Positions 1 to 6,176 of a stretch of 8,224 nt of DNA are shown one piece after another. Each line of letters opens with the position of its first letter. The first letter of the stretch is position 1. Origin of the DNA: Treponema sp. (GTDB lineage Bacteria; Spirochaetota; Spirochaetia; Treponematales; Breznakiellaceae); assembly GCA_031264395.1 (NCBI GenBank), contig JAISEB010000121.1, positions 1 through 8,224 on the forward strand, in the 5' to 3' direction. Position numbers and translations under genes: made by a program. The notes under the pieces are model-generated. The model was not told where the DNA came from, did no database searches, and was given only the letters and a program-made list of their open reading frames with translations.

Positions 1-192
1 TAAAATATTATCAAAAATATGTACAGTAATATTAATATACATATACCTAAAAAATAAAACGGTGAAGAATATAGCGGTTTTAACTTACATCTATTCATAA
101 TTAATTGTATTCGTCCCTCGCCATCTCCGCCCCCCGCCTGTAAATCGCGTTTATTCGGCGCGAGAGAACTTGCGGGCCGGGCATAACGGCTG
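1..192. other. AT-rich intergenic region, no gene seen
   Basis: No open frame or RNA gene can be supported here. Bases 1-110 contain only 21 G/C, far below the rest of the window, and composition switches abruptly to GC-rich at about 111. An inverted repeat ATATGTA (17-23) / TACATAT (38-44) encloses a TAATATTA palindrome (27-34). A second small stem, TCGCG (145-149) / CGCGA (159-163), lies just beyond the stop of the leftward ankyrin gene, but no T-run follows it on that strand, so it is not a convincing terminator. The AT-rich part may be the control region of a gene lying to the left, outside the window. Confidence 0.5.
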
Positions 193-1173
193 CTAATTTT
201 CGGTTCGTATCCAGGTTTCGCCGCCGCCCGAAAAGGAACGGTTTGAATCTACCCGGTAGGTAAAGGCTCCGCCTTCCACGTATAGTACAAGCGTTTCCCC
301 GTTTATCCGGAATACGCCGCTGCCGGTTTCTCCCCTGCTGTTCCGGTAGGTCACTCTGTCCTGACCTGAAAACCGGAGTTCCGCGGCGGCTCCCGACAAG
401 CGGTATGTTCCGTTTGAAAAAACGGCCGGGGCCGTATTCGCCCGTTTTTCTATCAGGGCCGCTATGCCCCCTCTTTCAGCAAAGCCGCCATTCTGGGTGT
501 CCGGAATTGGCGCGTTGTTTGGCGCGTCATTTGACACGTCATCGGCGCCGTGTTCCCTGAGGTAGTTGTAAATGCCGGCGGAGGCGTTTTCAAGCGCGAG
601 CGAAGACGCCGTGTGGCCGTTGTGCGCGCGGAAATTGACATTTGCGCCGTGTTCGACGAGCAGTTTGACGGTATCGAAATCGTTCCATTTTGCCGCGTGC
701 ATCAGCGCCGACATGCCGTCGGAATACGGCTTCCCCGCCGGATAGCGGTAATCAACGCCGGCGCCCCTGCCGGCAAATTCCCTGACCAGATTCCACCGCT
801 TCTTTTCCGCCGCCGCAAGCAGAATTTCCCCGTTGGGATTTATTCCGTCGTTCAGTATAAAGGTGATAACGTCATCTGTGTGGGATTTTGCGATTGCGTC
901 GTACAGATCGTATTGAACGGCGCAGATATTGTGCTGCCGCAGCAGATTAAGAAAGTTAAGCGTATCGCCGTTCCGGGTATAGGTCAGCACAAATCCGTAG
1001 ATCAGCCTTTTTTCGTTTAATGGTATTGAGCCTGAGTTTTTCTCCAGTATTTGCCCGGCTTTTTCCGCGTCATTTTTCACCAGAGCGTTGACCAGATCCC
1101 ACTTATAGTCATCCGCGTACAGCAATGACGCCAGCAGCAGCGCCCCAAGAAGACACGGATATTTTTTGCGCAT
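193..1173 (-). CDS. Exported ankyrin-repeat protein with beta-rich C-terminal domain
   Basis: A protein of 326 residues read leftward; its specific function is unknown. The N-terminus has a basic start (MRKK), a hydrophobic core (LLGALLLASLL) and a likely signal peptidase I site after 'YA', so it is probably exported to the periplasm or outer surface. Helical repeats fill residues ~25-212. The clearest ankyrin unit is at ~154-187 ('SALMHAAKWNDFDTVKLLVEHGANVN'), with degenerate units before and after it. An Asn/Asp/Pro linker (~212-235) built from a 12-bp tandem repeat joins a beta-rich tail (~254-326: 'GTYRLSG', 'GSGVFRING', 'SFSGGGETW'). Ankyrin repeats generally bind protein partners; no catalytic motif is visible. 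Two ATGs stand side by side at 1176 and 1173. The AAAAGG ribosome site leaves 2 bases before the first and 5 before the second, so I chose 1173. It is transcribed divergently from the dehydrogenase gene. Confidence 0.85.
   Translation of the reverse strand: MRKKYPCLLGALLLASLLYADDYKWDLVNALVKNDAEKAGQILEKNSGSIPLNEKRLIYGFVLTYTRNGDTLNFLNLLRQHNICAVQYDLYDAIAKSHTDDVITFILNDGINPNGEILLAAAEKKRWNLVREFAGRGAGVDYRYPAGKPYSDGMSALMHAAKWNDFDTVKLLVEHGANVNFRAHNGHTASSLALENASAGIYNYLREHGADDVSNDAPNNAPIPDTQNGGFAERGGIAALIEKRANTAPAVFSNGTYRLSGAAAELRFSGQDRVTYRNSRGETGSGVFRINGETLVLYVEGGAFTYRVDSNRSFSGGGETWIRTEN
507..542. repeat. Three tandem 12-bp repeats inside the ankyrin gene
   Basis: Three adjacent 12-base units are visible on the + strand: TTGGCGCGTTGT (507-518), TTGGCGCGTCAT (519-530) and TTGACACGTCAT (531-542). 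Units 1 and 2 differ at 2 positions, as do units 2 and 3. In the leftward gene they encode tetrapeptides read as DVSN, DAPN and NAPI, in the linker between the ankyrin region and the C-terminal domain. The unit length is a multiple of three, so copy-number change would alter linker length without breaking the frame. Confidence 0.8.
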
Positions 1174-1180
1174 CATTGCC

Positions 1181-1250
1181 TTTTATATGAACGCGTTTTT
1201 GCCGGTTTTGTCAATTACGGCCCTTGTCCCTGTTCTTGATAACTTCCGCA
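1181..1250. promoter_or_regulatory. Divergent promoter region between ankyrin gene and dehydrogenase
   Basis: The 94-base gap between the divergent genes holds -35-like boxes on both strands that share the same bases. Leftward, a perfect TTGACA occupies 1214-1209, but a 17-base spacer leads to a poor -10 (TTCATA), and the better TATAAA (1187-1182) is 21 bases away. Rightward, TTGTCA (1208-1213, 5/6) is 17 bases from TGTTCT (1231-1236, 3/6). Neither pair is strong, so the region is a likely but unproven control region. Confidence 0.3.
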
Positions 1251-1251
1251 C

Positions 1252-1257
1252 AGGAGG
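1252..1257 (+). promoter_or_regulatory. Ribosome binding site of the dehydrogenase gene
   Basis: AGGAGG, a full Shine-Dalgarno core, precedes the ATG at 1271 by 13 bases. It decides the start: the same frame is open back to an ATG at 1166, but that start has no such site, overlaps the first codons of the divergent ankyrin gene, and would add 35 residues with no family counterpart. A second in-frame ATG at 1292 has no nearby ribosome site. Confidence 0.65.
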
Positions 1258-1270
1258 ATACACTATTCCC

Positions 1271-2347
1271 ATGAGCAATTATCCTGGTACCATGCGGGCC
1301 CTGGTAGTATACGGCAAAGACGACTACCGTTTTGAAAAGTCGTATCCGTCCCCGGAATGCACGGATGACGATGTTATTATCAAAGTCGAAGCCTGCGGGA
1401 TCTGCGCCGGGGATCTTAAATGCCGGCACGGGGTTCCGGCCTTCTGGGGCGACGGCAGGGAGGCAGGTTATGTGCGTCCCCCCTTTATTCCCGGTCATGA
1501 ATTCCTTGGAACCGTCGTTGAAACCGGGAAAAACGTTACGGATCATAAACCGGGTGAAAGGGTAACGGCGGATCAAATAATCCCCTGCGGCGAATGCCGT
1601 TTCTGCAAAACGGGAAAATACTGGATGTGCCAGCCGCATAACGTGTACGGTTTCCGCAGCGCCTTTAACGGCGGCATGGCGGAGTATGTACGGTACCCCA
1701 AAAACGCGATAATCCACAGGGTCCCCGGCGGCATGCCCCTTAAAGACGCCCTGCTCATAGAGCCCTACTCCTGTTCAAAACACGCGGTTGACCGGGGCGA
1801 AATTCAGTGCGACGACATTGTGGTAATATCCGGGGCGGGAACTTTGGGGCTGGGCATGGTGAATCACGCCGCCCTTAAAAATCCCGCGGCGCTCATTTCC
1901 CTTGACATGAAGGACGAACGCCTTGAAAAGGCCCGCGAATTCGGGGCGACCCATGCCTTTAATCCTTCAAAGGTTGATGTTCACAAGGAAATCATGGAGA
2001 TGACTTCCGGCTACGGCTGTGATGTGTATATCGAAGCGACGGGGCATCCTTCCAGCGTCATTCAGGGCCTCCGCATGATACGCAAACTCGGCCGTTTTGT
2101 CGAGTTCAGCGTCTTTGGCGAAAATACCACCGTTGACTGGACAATAATAGGGGACTCAAAAGAGCTTGACATACACGGCGTGTCCCTTAGCCCCTATTGT
2201 TTCCCTTTCGTCATCGAAAATATCGCGAAGGGAAAACTCAAAACCGCGGGTGTTGTCAACAACATTTTCAAGCTCGAAGAATGGGAAAAAGCCTTTGAAT
2301 ACGCCTCGGGCGCATACGGTGATTTCAAGGTTGCCGTCGCGCCGTAG
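1271..2347 (+). CDS. Zinc-dependent MDR polyol dehydrogenase, erythritol/L-threitol dehydrogenase-like
   Basis: A 358-residue medium-chain dehydrogenase, a usual length for the family, expected to oxidise a secondary alcohol to a ketone in the cytoplasm with NAD+. The N-terminal GroES-like domain carries catalytic-zinc ligands C45 (in GICAGD), H76-E77 (in GHEF) and E164 (in IEPYS). The structural zinc has its full set, C106, C109, C112 and C120. The Rossmann fold starts at ~181 with GAGTLG (188-193), and the acidic D212 at the end of the second strand suggests NAD rather than NADP. Stretches such as 'FWGD', 'CQPHNVYGF', 'GYGCDVYIEATGH' and 'VDWTIIGDSKELDI.G' resemble, from memory, erythritol/L-threitol dehydrogenases more than sorbitol or threonine dehydrogenases. 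The substrate remains inferred. The stop is 14 bases before the TauE/SafE permease gene, so the two are probably co-transcribed. I am sure of the family and moderately sure of the subgroup. Confidence 0.88.
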   Translation: MSNYPGTMRALVVYGKDDYRFEKSYPSPECTDDDVIIKVEACGICAGDLKCRHGVPAFWGDGREAGYVRPPFIPGHEFLGTVVETGKNVTDHKPGERVTADQIIPCGECRFCKTGKYWMCQPHNVYGFRSAFNGGMAEYVRYPKNAIIHRVPGGMPLKDALLIEPYSCSKHAVDRGEIQCDDIVVISGAGTLGLGMVNHAALKNPAALISLDMKDERLEKAREFGATHAFNPSKVDVHKEIMEMTSGYGCDVYIEATGHPSSVIQGLRMIRKLGRFVEFSVFGENTTVDWTIIGDSKELDIHGVSLSPYCFPFVIENIAKGKLKTAGVVNNIFKLEEWEKAFEYASGAYGDFKVAVAP

Positions 2348-2361
2348 AGGGGAAGCCGGTT

Positions 2362-3114
2362 ATGATGTATGACCTTTCGCCATGGCAGTGGGTCGCCGTT
2401 GGATGCGCCGGTCTGTGCATAGGGTTTTCCAAAACGGGGATGAGCGGCGTCGCCACCGTGATCGTTCCCGTAATGGCCCTGATTTTTGGGGCAAAAGAGT
2501 CAACCGGGGTGATTCTTCCCATGCTCTGTTTTGGGGATGTTCTTGCGGTGATCTGGTACCGGAGGAACGCGGACTGGAAACACATCGTCCGCCTGCTCCC
2601 CTGGGCCCTGGCGGGTTTTGCCGCCGCCCTGGCGGTTGACCGTTTTGTTCCCGGAAGGTTTTTCAAGATCCTCATCGCAATCTGCATCATCGGAGGGCTT
2701 GCGGTAATGTTCTGGAACGACCTGCGGGCCGTGAAGGGGACGGCCAAACCGGTTCCCTCGGCCTGGTGGTTTGCCGCCGTTTTTGGCATACTGGGCGGCT
2801 TTTCCACCATGATAGGAAACGCCGCCGGCCCCATTATGTCGGTTTTTCTTCTTTCCATGCGGCTCCCCAAGAAATCATTTGTCGGAACCGGCGCGTGGTT
2901 TTATCTTCTGGTGAATTTCCTTAAACTGCCTATACAGCATTTTGCTTGGCGTAACATTACCCCCGTGGGCCTTGTTCTTGACGCGATGATGATTCCCGTT
3001 ATTGTTATTGGGGCTGTTTTGGGGATTTTGCTGGTAAAGACCATCTCCGAAAAACATTACCGCATCCTGATTTACGCGCTTACCATACTTTCCGCTGTTT
3101 TGCTCTTCATATAG
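2362..3114 (+). CDS. TauE/SafE family membrane permease (probable anion exporter)
   Basis: A 250-residue, highly hydrophobic inner-membrane protein of the TauE/SafE (former DUF81) family, whose studied members move sulfite, sulfoacetate or other small organic anions, mostly outward. About eight membrane segments can be placed (~8-43, 47-66, 76-93, 101-117, 134-164, 174-195, 203-226, 233-250). The family's two-fold internal repeat shows as glycine-rich segments 'GFSKTGMSGVATVIVP' (21-36) and 'GILGGFSTMIGNAAGPIMS' (142-160). Length is normal and no break is seen. GAGGGGA (2347-2353) sits 8 bases before the ATG and overlaps the stop of the dehydrogenase gene, which suggests translation linked to that gene. 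A second ATG follows at once (2365). The cargo cannot be read from sequence; by context it could be a product or by-product of the dehydrogenase pathway. Confidence 0.85.
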   Translation: MMYDLSPWQWVAVGCAGLCIGFSKTGMSGVATVIVPVMALIFGAKESTGVILPMLCFGDVLAVIWYRRNADWKHIVRLLPWALAGFAAALAVDRFVPGRFFKILIAICIIGGLAVMFWNDLRAVKGTAKPVPSAWWFAAVFGILGGFSTMIGNAAGPIMSVFLLSMRLPKKSFVGTGAWFYLLVNFLKLPIQHFAWRNITPVGLVLDAMMIPVIVIGAVLGILLVKTISEKHYRILIYALTILSAVLLFI

Positions 3115-3164
3115 AAGCTTCCGGATGTTTCCAAAACCGGCGGCTGTGGTTCTTTGGGCTCCGT

Positions 3165-3198
3165 ATTCGGCCTGTTTGGGCGGGTATGAGGCCGGAAT
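3165..3198 (+). terminator. Hairpin after the permease gene, possible terminator
   Basis: CGGCCT (3168-3173) pairs perfectly with AGGCCG (3189-3194) around a 15-base loop. With G3195 bulged out, ATT (3165-3167) extends the stem to AAT (3196-3198). T-rich sequence follows but begins some 15 bases downstream (ATTTTT and TTTTTT tracts around 3214-3229), so this is not a textbook intrinsic terminator. Its place, about 50 bases after the permease stop and before the grpE promoter, is where a terminator is expected. Confidence 0.35.
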
Positions 3199-3262
3199 TC
3201 CCCAATTTGATGTATTTTTCCTGTTTTTTGATCCGAATTTTGCGGAAATTTGCTGATTTTCC

Positions 3263-3291
3263 TTGACCTTGAGCCCCGGTTTAATTATTTT
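3263..3291 (+). promoter_or_regulatory. Probable sigma-70 type promoter of grpE
   Basis: TTGACC (3263-3268, 5/6 match to the -35 consensus) is followed after exactly 17 bases by TATTTT (3286-3291, 4/6 match to the -10). Transcription would start near 3298, giving a leader of about 23 bases before the grpE ATG. No inverted repeat of the CIRCE type (TTAGCACTC-N9-GAGTGCTAA) is visible in the 206-base gap. Confidence 0.45.
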
Positions 3292-3320
3292 TTTATTAAA
3301 ACCAGATACAGGAAATTTTC

Positions 3321-4079
3321 ATGTCAAAACATCATACCCAGCATGGGCGTCATAGCGGAACGCCGGATCAAAAGGTTGAAAATGCCGCTCCGGCGCCGGA
3401 CACGGCGGAAAACGGCGCGGCCGCCGGCAGTCCGTCCGGTTCAGGGGTAAAAGATCCGCAGACGAGCGGGGAAAACGCGGCCGGTTCCGTTCATCCTGAC
3501 GATAGCGCGGCCGTGTTTTCGGCGGAGGAACGCATTGCCGCGCTGGAGGCGGAGCTTGCCGGAGCACGGGATCAAATTCTCCGCAAAACGGCCGATTTTG
3601 AAAATTTCCGCAAGCGGATGAACCGGGAAAAGCAGGACGCCATAGAATTCGCCAACCAGAGCCTTTTGCTGGACATTATTCCCGTTATTGACGATTTTGA
3701 ACGGGCCCTGAAATCGGCCGGGAGTTCCAGGGATTTTACCAGCCTTTATGAAGGCATAGACATGATAGAAAAGCGCCTTTCCTCCCAGCTGGAAAGCAAA
3801 TGGGGCCTCAAGCGCTTTAGTTCCGAAGGGGAGCCCTTTGATCCCAACCGGCATGAGGCTATTATGATGGAAAAAACGGCCGGTATAGCGGAGCCTGTAG
3901 TCGGGGAAGACTTTCTTAAGGGATATGTTCTTAAAGACAGGGTGATACGGAACGCCAAAGTAAAGGTGCTTATGCCGGAATCAGGCGCGGAATCCGGCCA
4001 GGCGGCGGAAGACAGGGACGGGGCCGCGCCGGCGGGCTCCGCGGATTCTGCGGCGGCGGAAGGGGGACAGGAAAGATGA
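3321..4079 (+). CDS. grpE: GrpE, nucleotide exchange factor of DnaK
   Basis: A 252-residue GrpE, the cytoplasmic homodimeric factor that releases ADP from DnaK and so resets the Hsp70 cycle. Residues 66-135 are the predicted long dimerising helix ('AEERIAALEAELAGARDQIL', then 'KTADFENFRKRM'). A second helical part follows at ~138-165, and residues 170-217 carry the GrpE C-terminal beta-domain signature ('FDPNRHEAIM', 'VLKDRVIRNAKVKV'). It is longer than the usual ~190-220 residues because both ends are extended. The first ~65 residues are disordered and rich in Ala, Gly, Ser and Pro, and a ~32-residue Ala/Gly/Glu tail follows the beta domain, where most GrpE proteins stop. AGGA ends about 7 bases before the ATG and sets the start. 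dnaK follows 97 bases on; the three-gene order with dnaJ supports the call. Confidence 0.96.
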   Translation: MSKHHTQHGRHSGTPDQKVENAAPAPDTAENGAAAGSPSGSGVKDPQTSGENAAGSVHPDDSAAVFSAEERIAALEAELAGARDQILRKTADFENFRKRMNREKQDAIEFANQSLLLDIIPVIDDFERALKSAGSSRDFTSLYEGIDMIEKRLSSQLESKWGLKRFSSEGEPFDPNRHEAIMMEKTAGIAEPVVGEDFLKGYVLKDRVIRNAKVKVLMPESGAESGQAAEDRDGAAPAGSADSAAAEGGQER

Positions 4080-4117
4080 GCGGGCGCACTTCCATCCGCC
4101 TCCTATTTTTTGGTATA

Positions 4118-4148
4118 TTGGTATGTAATGTGTATTGGAGCGTATAAA
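4118..4148 (+). promoter_or_regulatory. Possible internal promoter before dnaK
   Basis: The grpE-dnaK gap contains TTGGTA (4118-4123, 4/6 to -35) and TATAAA (4143-4148, 5/6 to -10), but the 19-base spacing is long. An imperfect 8-base tandem repeat, TTGGTATA/TTGGTATG (4110-4125), overlaps the -35 part. This may give dnaK extra transcription independent of grpE; the evidence is weak. The dnaK ribosome site AAGGAG lies further on at 4161-4166. Confidence 0.25.
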
Positions 4149-4176
4149 TCAATAAACGGAAAGGAGCACATATAAA

Positions 4177-6105
4177 ATGAGCAAGATAATAGGCATAGAC
4201 CTTGGCACAACCAATTCCTGCGTAGCCGTTCTGGAAGGCGGCGAGCCGGTAGTTATTCAGAATTCCGAAGGCGGCAGAACGACCCCTTCGATTGTCGGTT
4301 TTACCAGCAAGGGCGACCGTGTTGTCGGCCAGCCGGCCAAAAACCAGATGATCACCAATCCTGAAAACACCGTTTATTCGATAAAACGTTTCATGGGCCG
4401 CCGTTACTCGGAGGTCAGCAACGAGATGAGGCGGGTCCCTTACCACGTGGTGGAACAGGGCGACGATGTACGGGTTGATATTGAAGGGAAGAAATATTCC
4501 CCCCAGGAAATTTCCGCCTTTGTGCTTCAAAAGATGAAGCAGACCGCCGAGGATTACCTTGGTGAAACGGTCACCGAGGCGGTGATCACCGTCCCTGCCT
4601 ACTTCAACGACGCCCAGAGGCAGGCCACCAAGGACGCGGGGAAGATCGCAGGGCTTGAAGTCAAGCGTATCATCAACGAGCCGACGGCGGCTTCGCTCGC
4701 GTTCGGCTTCAACAAGGATCAGAAAAAGGAAAAGACCATCGCCGTTTATGACCTGGGCGGCGGCACGTTTGATATTTCCATTCTGGAACTGGGCGAAGGC
4801 GTCTTTGAGGTAAAATCCACCAACGGCGATACCCACCTGGGCGGGGACGATTTCGATCTTAAAATTCTTGAATGGCTTATTGTGGAATTCAAAAAGGATT
4901 CGGGGATCGATCTGGGGCAGGACCGTATGGCGTTGCAGCGGCTCCGCGAGGCGGCTGAAAAGGCCAAGATAGAGCTTTCCGCCATGCAGACAACGGAAAT
5001 CAATCTGCCGTTCATTACCGCCGATCAGTCGGGCCCCAAGCACCTGCAAAAGAGCCTTACCAGAGCCAAATTTGAACAGATGGCTCAGGATCTCCTGGAA
5101 CGGTCCAAGGAGCCGTGCATCAAGGCGCTGAAGGACGCGGGTCTTGACGCCTCAAAAATCGATGAGGTGATCCTCGTCGGCGGTTCAACCCGCATTCCCG
5201 CGGTACAGCAGATCGTCAAGGATCTTTTCAAGAAAGAGCCCAACAGGGGCGTCAACCCCGATGAGGCGGTCGCCATAGGCGCGGCCATTCAGGGCGGCAT
5301 ACTGGGCGGGGACGTTAACGACGTGCTGCTTCTTGACGTAACGCCCCTTTCCCTGGGTATAGAAACACTGGGCGGGGTGATGACCCGGCTTATTCCCCGG
5401 AATACCACCATTCCCACCCGGAAGAGCCAGATTTTCTCCACTGCCGCCGACGGCCAGACCGCCGTTTCCATACAGGTGCTTCAGGGAGAACGGGAAATGG
5501 CAAACCAGAACCGTACCCTGGGCCGTTTTGATCTTGTCGGCATACCGCCGGCGCCACGCGGCATTCCGCAGATCGAAGTTACCTTTGACATAGACGCGAA
5601 CGGCATTGTGCATGTGTCCGCCAAGGATCTTGGAACCGGCAAGGAACAGAAAATACGCATTGAAAGTTCTTCCGGGCTTAATGATCAGGACATTGATCGC
5701 ATGGTAAAAGAGGCGGAGCTTCACGCCGAAGAAGACAAGAAGGAAAGGGAAAAGGCCGAAGTCCGCAACGAGGCGGACAGCATGGTCTACAGTACCGAAA
5801 AGAACATCAAGGATCTTGGAGACAAGGTCAACGCCGAAGACAAGGCCAAGGCGGAAGAAGCCATTGCCGCCCTGCGCCGCGCCCTCGAAGGCGGCGATAT
5901 ATCCGACATTAAAGAAAAGACCGAAGCGCTGCGGCAAGTATCTTACAAAATCGCCGAGGAAATTTACAAGACCCAGCAGCAGGGACAGGGCGGGCCCGGC
6001 CCGGAGGGAGCGGGTCCCGGCGCGGGGGGAGCCGCTCCGGGCGGCGGCGAAAGCAACACCAAGAGCGCCGAAGACGCGGACTATGAGGTTGTGGACGACA
6101 AATGA
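4177..6105 (+). CDS. dnaK: DnaK, Hsp70 molecular chaperone
   Basis: A complete 642-residue Hsp70, the ATP-driven cytoplasmic chaperone that binds and releases exposed hydrophobic stretches of unfolded proteins together with DnaJ and GrpE. The ATPase domain fills residues 1-~380, with the phosphate-binding loop 'GIDLGTTNS' (6-14), 'VYDLGGGTFDIS' (190-201; T197 matches the known autophosphorylated Thr) and 'VILVGGSTRIPAVQQIV' (331-347). The conserved linker 'DVLLLDVTP' (382-390) couples it to the substrate-binding beta domain (~391-505, with 'LGIETLGG' and 'QGERE') and the helical lid (~505-600). A Gly/Pro-rich tail (~600-628) ends in the acidic 'DADYEVVDDK', the usual co-chaperone-contact end of bacterial DnaK. 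AAGGAG (4161-4166) is 10 bases before the ATG. Residues such as 'FMGRRYSEVS' and 'RKSQIFSTAADGQTAVSI' look treponemal. Nothing is missing or broken. Confidence 0.98.
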   Translation: MSKIIGIDLGTTNSCVAVLEGGEPVVIQNSEGGRTTPSIVGFTSKGDRVVGQPAKNQMITNPENTVYSIKRFMGRRYSEVSNEMRRVPYHVVEQGDDVRVDIEGKKYSPQEISAFVLQKMKQTAEDYLGETVTEAVITVPAYFNDAQRQATKDAGKIAGLEVKRIINEPTAASLAFGFNKDQKKEKTIAVYDLGGGTFDISILELGEGVFEVKSTNGDTHLGGDDFDLKILEWLIVEFKKDSGIDLGQDRMALQRLREAAEKAKIELSAMQTTEINLPFITADQSGPKHLQKSLTRAKFEQMAQDLLERSKEPCIKALKDAGLDASKIDEVILVGGSTRIPAVQQIVKDLFKKEPNRGVNPDEAVAIGAAIQGGILGGDVNDVLLLDVTPLSLGIETLGGVMTRLIPRNTTIPTRKSQIFSTAADGQTAVSIQVLQGEREMANQNRTLGRFDLVGIPPAPRGIPQIEVTFDIDANGIVHVSAKDLGTGKEQKIRIESSSGLNDQDIDRMVKEAELHAEEDKKEREKAEVRNEADSMVYSTEKNIKDLGDKVNAEDKAKAEEAIAALRRALEGGDISDIKEKTEALRQVSYKIAEEIYKTQQQGQGGPGPEGAGPGAGGAAPGGGESNTKSAEDADYEVVDDK

Positions 6106-6176
6106 GCCTCCGCGCGGCAAGCGTGAACCTGTGGTTCGGCGTGGTATCTCAAGCATTGCAGTAGAAAGAGGGTGTT

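Noticed and set aside
145..163. TCGCG/CGCGA stem as terminator of the ankyrin gene
   Set aside because: The stem is only 5 bp with a 9-base loop and no U-run follows on the leftward transcript.
550..1020. Rightward open frame inside the ankyrin gene
   Set aside because: Antisense to a gene with a signal peptide and ankyrin repeats; its translation is Arg/Val-rich without a recognisable domain.
1166..1270. N-terminal extension of the dehydrogenase to the ATG at 1166
   Set aside because: There is no ribosome site before 1166, it would overlap the ankyrin gene start, and the AGGAGG at 1252-1257 points to the ATG at 1271, where family similarity begins.
3115..3320. CIRCE operator for HrcA upstream of grpE
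   Set aside because: No TTAGCACTC/GAGTGCTAA-like inverted repeat was found on reading the gap on both strands.
3250..3450. Small rightward frame overlapping the grpE promoter and start
   Set aside because: It overlaps grpE out of frame, ends in an Arg-rich low-complexity stretch typical of a shifted GC-rich gene, and has no ribosome site that competes with grpE.
3970..5049. Long leftward open frame (359 codons) opposite dnaK and the grpE end
   Set aside because: It lies wholly antisense to well-conserved chaperone genes. The translation shows no family motif, and GC-rich third positions of the sense genes keep this antisense frame free of stops.
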